DNA from: Ilex aquifolium
Taxonomy: Eukaryota > Streptophyta > Magnoliopsida > Aquifoliales > Aquifoliaceae
Direction of reading: 5' to 3'
NCBI GenBank assembly: GCA_951799425.1
Contig: OX637391.1
Location: forward strand, 13,014,551-13,078,550
DNA: 64,000 bases
Both the position numbers and the translations under genes were made by a program. The notes below the pieces were generated by a model that worked only from the letters and a program-made list of their open reading frames with translations, was not told where the DNA came from and ran no database searches. Position 1 is the first letter of the stretch; each line of letters opens with the position of its first letter. Positions 57,001 to 64,000 of the stretch are shown piece after piece.

Positions 57001-59382
57001 TGTGAGACTACTAGATGAGGCTTAACGTCTCCAAATATGCCTTTGGAGTTGGTTTAGGTAAATTCTTGAGCTTCCTGGTCATAAGATAGGGAATTTAGTC
57101 CAATCCCGGCCAAGTAAAAGCTTTGATAGAGCTCAAAACATCAGAGACTGTCAAGGAAATATAGAGGCTAACTAGCATGGCCGCTGCCTTAAACAAATTT
57201 ATTTCTAGGTCATCTGACAAGTGTTGGCCATTTTTTCAAGTGTTGAAATAGAACGGGGGAGAAGTCTGGACTCCAGAGTGTGTGAATGCTTTCAATAATC
57301 TAAAATCATACCTGGCAACGCCTCCCTTACTAAAACCTCCCGAGCAAGGGGAAAGGCTATATCGTTACCTAGCCATTTCAGAGCATGCAATATGCGGAGA
57401 ACTAATGAATAAATCTCAGAAGGAGATGGAGCCAATGTACTACATGAGCAAGACACTTCTAAACGCAGAAACCAGATACTTACCATTAGAGAAATTGGGC
57501 ATAGCTCTAGTGAGATTAGCTAGGAAATTAGGCATTACTTCCAAGCTTATTGGATCATGGTTATAATAGACAAACCGTTGAAGGCACTGTTCATAAAGAT
57601 AGATTTTTCTGGAAGAATATCGAAACGGGCAATAAAGATCAAGGAATATGATGTTACCTTCAAGCCACGAACTGTCGTTAAAGGGAAAGTGGTAGCTGAC
57701 TTTCTAGCAAAGTTTTCCCTAAGAGACAAGACCCCCGATAACCTCCAGAACACTTCAATTGTCGTAGGATTTGGAGAAAGGGGGAAAGATGGAGCTAAGG
57801 AAAAGGCCCTAGAGACGAAAGATTCTTGGAAGTTGTACGTAGATGGTTCATCAAACCAGAAAGGGGCCGGAGTAGGCATAATTCTAGAATCCCCAGAAGG
57901 AGATGTGTAGAAGAAGGCGGTAAGATTAAACTTCGGCGCGTCAAACAATGAGGTAGAATACTAGGCTCTACCAGTTGCCATAAGGCTCACCACTGAACAA
58001 TTGGACATCTATTCTGATTCCCTACTTGCCATGAATCAACTCTCAGGCCAGTACCTAGCGAAAGATGAATGAATGATGGCATATCATAAGCTAGCCACTG
58101 TTGAGCTAAGAAAAATACTGAAAGTGTTAATCCAACAAGTAACTAGGGCTACAAATGCACATGCTGATGTTGTAGCAGCCCTAACCTCAAACTGAAAAAC
58201 AATCGAAGAAGCAATGTCAACCAAATTGGGACCCAGTTGGATGGAACCGATCATTGAAATTCTATGGAATTGATAGCTTCGTGAAGATAAAAAAGAAGCC
58301 CATAAGTTGATGTTAAAGGAAGCTAGGTTTTGGTTGTCATCAAAAGACGAATTATATAGACAATCTTTCTCATATCCATACCTACTCTGTGTACACCTAG
58401 TCAAAGTTCAGATTTTTTTAGTTGAAATCCATGAAGGAAGTTATGGGGCCCACATAGGAGGCAAAGCTCTATCACAAGGTTATTAGTGGCCCTACATGTA
58501 GAAGGATGCGCAGTGTTATGTAAGATAATTCGAGAAGTGCCAAAAATTCTCCTCCATTTCAAAGCAGTCGACATAGGATTTGAGCCCCCTAACAAGCCCA
58601 TGTCCCTTTCGTACAATGGAGGTTGGACATCGTTGGGCTTGTGCCAAAGGCACTTGGAAACAAGTACCTTCTAATAGGAACTGACTATTTCACAAAATGG
58701 GTAGAAGCTGAGCCATTGCCTAATATAAGCGATACTGATACAAAAAGATCTGCATGGCGAAACATCATTACAAGGTTTTGCATCCCTAGAGCCTTAGTCT
58801 CTGATAACGACACCCAGTTTGATAGTGGATCATTCAAAGCATTCTGCTAACATTAACCATTACTCTTCACCTGCTTACCCATAGAGTAACGGGCAATCAA
58901 AGATATCAAACAAAGCGATTTTCGATGGGATAAAGAAGAGGCTGAAAAAAGCTAAAGGAAAATGGGTTGAAGAGTTGTCCAACATGTTGTGGACGTACCG
59001 AACTACACCACGACGGGTAGGGCTGTTAAACAATCTAAGCGGCTCGCAGGCAGCTCGGGCTCGGCTCAATTTTAGCTCAGCTTGGGCTCGCTCATTTTAT
59101 AAAATGAGCCAAATCTGATCAATTTTTTAAGCTCGTTTTATATTCGAGCCTAGCTACTCGTGAGCTGGCTCGTTTTATTAAGTTGTATAAAATATAATTA
59201 TGAATTATTAAAAATATCGAGGTCACTTTAGTAGTAAATATATACTCCATTTTTAACATCCAGATATATCTATCCAACCAAAAAAGGCCTGCCACTTTTG
59301 AAAGCCATCACATGGTTCTCTTTCTCTCTCCCTATCTTGTGCCACTAACCCATCAGGCATTCATTCTAGTGAGATATCCCTA

Positions 59383-59385
<3 letters not shown>

Positions 59386-59433
<48 letters not shown>

Positions 59434-59437
59434 TCTC
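59386..59437. repeat. (CT)n microsatellite
   Basis: About 50 bases of CT repeats with one CC interruption, within the hAT-like element. Confidence 0.9.
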
Positions 59438-59556
59438 TACCCATTTTTTCTTCTCCCCAACTGTTATTCTAAGTCTCTCTTAAGAAGCGACATGCAATCG
59501 ACCTACCTGTCTCTCACTCTTCACAAAAATTTATGTATTTTACTGGTTTGCATCTA

Positions 59557-62098
59557 TGGAATGTAAAACTCTGGTAAATTTAATTTTTTTGTGAAAAAAG
59601 GCAAAACGGTAATTAGCCACTACGGTACGGGTTGAAAATATGAATTTTTTTAGAACTCAGGTGACGAGACGGACCTCACCGTAGGATTTTTCTCGCAAAA
59701 TTTTGTTACCCAATCAATTTTTGTTGAATTCCGAGACAGTCGAATTTCTTGCATTTTACGAGCCGATCGGGTGTCGCGTGACCTAATAAACGAGACCGGG
59801 AATTAAATTGCGAAAATGAGAAAATAATTTAAAGCTAGTTCAAATAAAAATATTTTAAACTTGAACCGGGATGAAATTTAATTGATTCGGGACAAAACCG
59901 GACCTGTGAAAGGAGAACGTGTGGCGCAACGAGTGTCATTGTTCAGCTGGGTTTTACATTGAAGAGGAACAGAGGGAAAAAGAGGGTTTTTCTTCAACTT
60001 CTCTCTACGATCTATGGCTCTACATTCGTCGAATCAACTCGGGCCAAGAACAAAGATTGTTCCACGCGGCGAGGGCTACAAAACCATACCAAAAAGCACA
60101 GATTTTGATGAAGTTCAAAATACGGGATTTGGGAAAATCAAGGGCTAAGGCTTGATTCGGGTGCTTGAAGACTTCTACCACTTATTTTAAGCTTTAAGGG
60201 GTAAGGTTACTTTCCTAATTAGGTTTATTTCCAACCTAGGGTTGATATATGAGATGGGTAGGGTGTATAGATGTAATCTCATGTATAACACTTACCTATG
60301 ATATTTGAAATGTGGGAAATGAGTATTAAGAATAGTTAAAATTAATTCTAGCATGAATTGGGTATGTATAAATTATTAGTTGTGATTTCTTGAGAAATGT
60401 GATGATTTGGACATATTATGAGTTACATGATTTTCTTGCCTTGAAGGTGTTTGATTAAATGTCTTTGTGGATTAAATGTGTTATTTGCATTGATTATGTT
60501 ATAACATGTTTGAGATTTGATGTTCGGAAATGTTGGTATATGCATTGTAATTGACATTGATGTTATTGATGGTGGTTATATGCTTATGATGTAATTGACC
60601 ATGGAGTATGTTGATTGGATATTGAAATTGTTCATATTGTGCTCATGACATATTGAACATAGTTGAGAATTGCAACTGTACATTTACATTGTATATGCAC
60701 GGGAAACATTGCATTTGTGGGCATTGACATGGAGTGTGGGTGTGTGTGCATGTTTTTGGCTCCAACACCATTCTTGGGGGTTGAGGCGTGGACTCGGGAA
60801 AGTTGGACCTAAGTCCGACTGAGTTGCACGGTTGCATGAAAAACTTGTGTCGGGTATAGCAAGCAGGACTAGATTCTCCCTCGGGTGCAAGACCTGATTA
60901 CGTGTTTATACACTTCCGCCGGTGCAATTCCAAAAAAGTGTATTGGTGTGCGGAACCGGGGGTGAGACATCAAAATCCGTCTACCCAAAAAAGACACATG
61001 GATTATTTTTAAAAGTTCATTGGATGTGTAACATCAATGGCAGGGGCTTGAAATGCCCGGATTCATATATATGACATTACATGTGTTGAGGGAGCCAGTA
61101 AAGGCTCGGTTTGAGTTGCATGTGTGAGTCTCATCCCATATCATGACATGACATAAAATATTTCATTGTTGAATTGTATATTTTTGAATGGAGTAATTGT
61201 TGCTTGTGATTTGCATGTGAACATTTCATATGCATCTAGGTTGGGAAGTAGCCTCTTTAGGAGATACTCTATTGAGCGTGACTCACCTTTTATGGGGACA
61301 ACATTTAAGGTGCGGGACATGCGCCAGTAGACGACTCTCATTCGGACCCTCATTGATGAAGAAAAGCCGAAATGTGGCTTTAAAATCATGTTTTGTAAAA
61401 CTAATATGTTTACTTTTTTGGGCATGTAATATTATGTAAAGAATTGTAAAAGAACTCATATGAATTGTATTTTGTTTAAAAATTGATGTTGTATGAGTTT
61501 GAGTTGATGTTATATAAGGTTGAAATGGATTGGAAGTGGAAAAGTATGTAATTGGGGAAAAACTGGGAAGACCTACCGTTAGAACGATGAGCTCTTCTAC
61601 CAGTATAACATTTTCAGTAGGTTTTTTTCTACCGATAGACGTCGAGTTTGGCCGGTAGAACAATTCCAGTGAGTTTTCCTACTGATAGAACACTGACAAA
61701 CCTACCGGTAAAACATTTCCAGTAGGCTTTTTCTACCGATAGAACATGGATATCTTCTACCGGTAGGTTTTTTTCAAAACTCAAAATTTAAAATGCTTTT
61801 GCTGTACTTTCAGGCCTTGAGTCCTTTTTCTTCAGGGGGATAAATGGGGTTATATTGAGAGTAAATTAATGTATATTGGACCTCGGATGGGTCATGTGAT
61901 TAAAATATACACAGGTTATACGTTGGGAGTGCCCGATACAAGGGAGACTTTGTCCAAATGTTGTGTTGTTTGTGATCCCGGTAAAGGGGATGTTATTGTC
62001 GTGGTGTTGGGTTATGCAATACTCACGGGTACTTCCACGGGCTAATGGGTGATCAATGGTTGACAAAGGACCCTCGGTTTTCGGGGCGTCACATGGAA
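59557..62098 (+). mobile_element. Solo LTR, 2.5 kb, with TGGAA target duplication
   Basis: The LTR is 59562-62093 (2,532 bp), beginning TGTAAAACTCTGG and ending TCGGGGCGTCACA. TGGAA is duplicated on both sides (59557-59561 and 62094-62098). No internal region is present, so it is a solo LTR left by recombination between two LTRs. The GGGGCGTCACA end and large size resemble the Tekay/Del chromovirus group; that assignment is inference. A plus-strand orientation is assumed from this end. Confidence 0.85.
61570..61775. repeat. CTACCGGTAGA-type motif cluster in the solo LTR
   Basis: About eight copies of CTACCGATAGAAC, ACCGGTAGAAC and related forms occur in about 200 bp, in both orientations, separated by TTTCCAGTAGG-like spacers. 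Each copy is nearly palindromic around ACCGGT. Confidence 0.7.
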
Positions 62099-62929
62099 TC
62101 TTCCTTATCAACTCTCTCACATTTCAGTTTCTAGTGTTCTAGAGAATTGCCAATTATCATCGTCGTTACTCTAACCTAGATCGAATCATTATCCCCTAAA
62201 TCCCATTGAGTTGGTGCAACAAATTGGAGAAGGAAAGGAATCTACTGTATATAATTATATATGTTCATGGTGTCTATTTGTAAGTTTTATTCAATTTTTG
62301 AAGTTTTTGATTATTAGGGTTTGTGTTTAGATTTAGATTTGTGTCTATTTAATGTGAAATCTATGAACTATAATTTGAAATTTGTGATTTGGGACTTGTG
62401 CATTTGAGACTTTTGAACTTTTGATTGTGGATTTGAGATTTAGCATTAGAGCTCGGTTTTGGCTCGAGCTCGGCTTGAGCTTGTGCCAAGCCAAGCTTGA
62501 ACAAAAATTTGGGCCCAGTGTTCGAGCTTGAACAGGCCTTGAAAATTTTGAGTCAAGCTTAAGCATACCAAATCTTGGAAGGCTCAACTCGATTAACACC
62601 CCTAACAACAATTAACAGAGGAAACTCCCTACGTGTTAGTTTAAGGGATGGAAGAAATTATCCTACTAGAGATAAGCCTCCCAACTCTTAGGTCTGAATT
62701 GGCAGACAGTACAAAAAACGAGGAGTCCATCGCCAAGGACTTGGACCTGGTAAAAGAACAAAGGGAGTCGGCAGCCATAAGATTGTCATCCTATCAACAA
62801 TAGATGTCTCGAGCACACAATAGAAAGGTTAGCCCAGGAGGATTCTTGGTCGGGGATCTATTCCTAAGAAAATCGTAGGCACCACCAGGGAACTGACAAA
62901 AATAAAGCTCGAGGCCAACATGAAAGGAT

Positions 62930-63720
62930 AATAAAATGTCACATTAGTTGGTGGAAATGAGTCTTACAAACTCAAAACATTATACGGGAATCCACTTCTG
63001 TGACCCTGGAACACAGTAAACCTACAAAAGTGCTACTTTTGAAGTACCTTCAAAAGAAAGCAAAGATCCAAGTGCCTTCGATCAGCAAGCTGGAGTGCCT
63101 TCAATAAGAAAGAAATGGACCTGAACTATCTTCAATATTAGCTAAATTGACCTAAAATACCTTCAAGATTAGCTAGGTAGGTCTTTAAAACTATAAGGCG
63201 TTTTATATCAATAAAAGATTTTTTCACTTACAAAGTGCCTTGTAAAATCTGTATAATCAATTGAACCTTTGTCAAGGCAAAGGAAAAAGTCCTACGAATA
63301 GTTCTAAACATAAGATCCGAGTAGGCTCAGGCATTAAACAACTACTGCCAAGGCATAAGAGAGACAAAATGTAAAGATTGAACCTGATCAAGCTTAGGCC
63401 CAAGGCTCGACATGGTGGTGAAGGAAAAAGGGTAAAAATTTGAGCCCGAATATTCGGTGGGTCGGTACAATAGTCATCACAAGTGACCAACATGAATGCC
63501 CAAACCCCTCATTGAGGCTGAGCCTCTTAGCTAAGGGGAAGGGGGCATGAAATTTTTTTAATTATGAAGGCCTGAACCCTTCATTGATTTCGAGCCTCTC
63601 TGCTAAGGGAAGGGGCCTGAATTTTTGTGAATGTAAAAAACCAACCAAGGATCACAAAAAAATTCATTATATTAATTAGAAGATTTGAGTACATGTTTAA
63701 AACAAAAAGAAACTACACTG
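62930..63720. other. Spacer of the decayed Tat element with degenerate repeats
   Basis: At 63040-63180 several imperfect AGTACCTTCAA/AAGTGCCTTCGA units recur. At 63500-63620 an approximately 80-bp segment (CCCTTCATTGA...GAGCCTCT...GCTAAGGG) is repeated twice. This is the same position, between integrase and antisense gene, where the young element has its two tandem arrays. Confidence 0.5.
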
Positions 63721-63907
63721 TTTAGGGAACAACAGGATCTGGAACAGCAGGATCTGAAATGACAGAATCTGGAGCAACATGACTCAAAGCACCAACAACA
63801 TGACGAGGGAAGAGCTCGGAGGTCAGCAGAACACCGGTAGCCAGTAGAGCTTCATCCCAACCCTTCTTGAAGTTTACCTTCTCAATCTGGCTAACTTTTT
63901 TGGGCAA
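63720..63907 (-). pseudogene. Tail of an antisense gene of the decayed Tat element
   Basis: The minus strand reads KVNFKKGWDEALLATGVLL, TSELFPRHVVGALSHV and an Asp/Pro-rich end, resembling the C-terminal end of Tat antisense proteins in composition and position. It is cut off at 63908 by an inserted LTR. Confidence 0.45.
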
Positions 63908-64000
63908 TGATGATGCCAAGAATAAAACTGACACGTGCTCAGTTAGTGAGCTCAGCTCGGGAGCTCAGGTAAAATAAGCTGAGCTCCCCCCCCTAGCCAT
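63908..64000 (+). mobile_element. Start of another LTR of the young Tat family, cut by the window edge
   Basis: TGATGATGCCAAGAATAAAA and the following 73 bases match the first 90 bases of the LTR at 22052 with about seven differences. It interrupts the antisense-gene tail of the older element, so it is a separate, somewhat diverged insertion of the same family. Confidence 0.85.

Larger units (their letters stand above)
59018..62604. mobile_element. hAT-like element inserted in the decayed integrase, itself split by a solo LTR
   Basis: It starts TAGGGCTGTTAAACAATC and ends GATTAACACCCCTA, inverted termini of the TAGGGGTGTTAA class. The ends are rich in GGCTCGGGCTCGGCTCAA-type words in both orientations. 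Flanking 8-mers ACGACGGG and ACAACAAT match only in part, as expected for an aged duplication. Without the solo LTR the element is about 1.05 kb, including a (CT)n run. Confidence 0.7.
54068..63907 (+). mobile_element. Decayed Tat-lineage Ty3/gypsy element with nested insertions
   Basis: A primer-region relic (GCCGTATGTGGGAAG, compare GCCGTCTGTGGGAAC in the young element) at 54068 is followed by the lineage's usual order: gag (about 54.1-55.3 kb), zinc-knuckle-like CSYHRDIGHKRRNC (55.4 kb), protease (55.8-56.1 kb), RT (about 56.5-57.0 kb; VGFTDLNNARPKYNFPLPKI), RNase H and second RNase H (57.2-58.2 kb; YVDGSSNQKGAGVGIILESP), and integrase (58.3-59.0 kb: GTDYFTKWVEAEPLP). The rest of integrase lies at 62.6-62.9 kb beyond an inserted element. 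A degenerate spacer and the tail of an antisense gene complete it. It is heavily broken, with well over ten breaks, and is old. Confidence 0.85.

Overview
This is nuclear DNA from a flowering plant, almost certainly a eudicot. It is AT-rich and intron-bearing, and most of it is transposable elements of plant type: Ty3/gypsy Tat-lineage retrotransposons, Helitrons, CACTA, hAT-like and long-inverted-repeat elements. The one large host gene is a TIR-NBS-LRR (TNL) resistance gene, a class common in eudicots and absent from grasses. Nothing in the window fixes the species.

Layout. 1-5.3 kb: the first two exons of a type-A cytokinin response regulator on the minus strand, without the exons that should follow. 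5.3-11 kb: mostly unassigned, with one clear exon of a universal stress protein. 11.1-17.9 kb: a probable minus-strand Helitron carrying a complete-ended 3.7-kb CACTA element (TGT target duplication) and a small hAT-like element. 19.2-38.9 kb: a stack of Tat-lineage LTR retrotransposons. The youngest (22052-33933, 711-bp LTRs differing at one visible base, ACTTT target duplication) sits inside an older relative, which abuts the tail of a third. All three keep part of the antisense gene that marks this lineage. 39-42 kb: a foldback element and a minus-strand Helitron filled with a GGT-type minisatellite. 42.3-48.3 kb: the TNL gene, with TIR, NB-ARC, LRR and C-JID parts in order plus a duplicated acidic tail. 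It is broken by a stop, frameshifts and a hAT-like insertion. 48.7-52 kb: another foldback element, then two Helitrons of the same family joined head to tail. 54-64 kb: a decayed Tat element whose integrase region holds a hAT-like element, which itself holds a 2.5-kb solo LTR. A further LTR of the young family begins at 63908 and runs off the window.

There is no operon-like cooperation here. The host genes are fragments or one decayed resistance gene. The main interest lies in how mobile DNA has cut into or carried them: a hAT insertion in the TNL whose own target duplication makes a splice-donor-like site and permits a frame-preserving removal; same-family Helitrons with trinucleotide minisatellites on both sides of the TNL in opposite orientations; and a 54-bp tandem array in the young retrotransposon in which every unit holds two hairpins. 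All calls are by eye from sequence; no database search was run.
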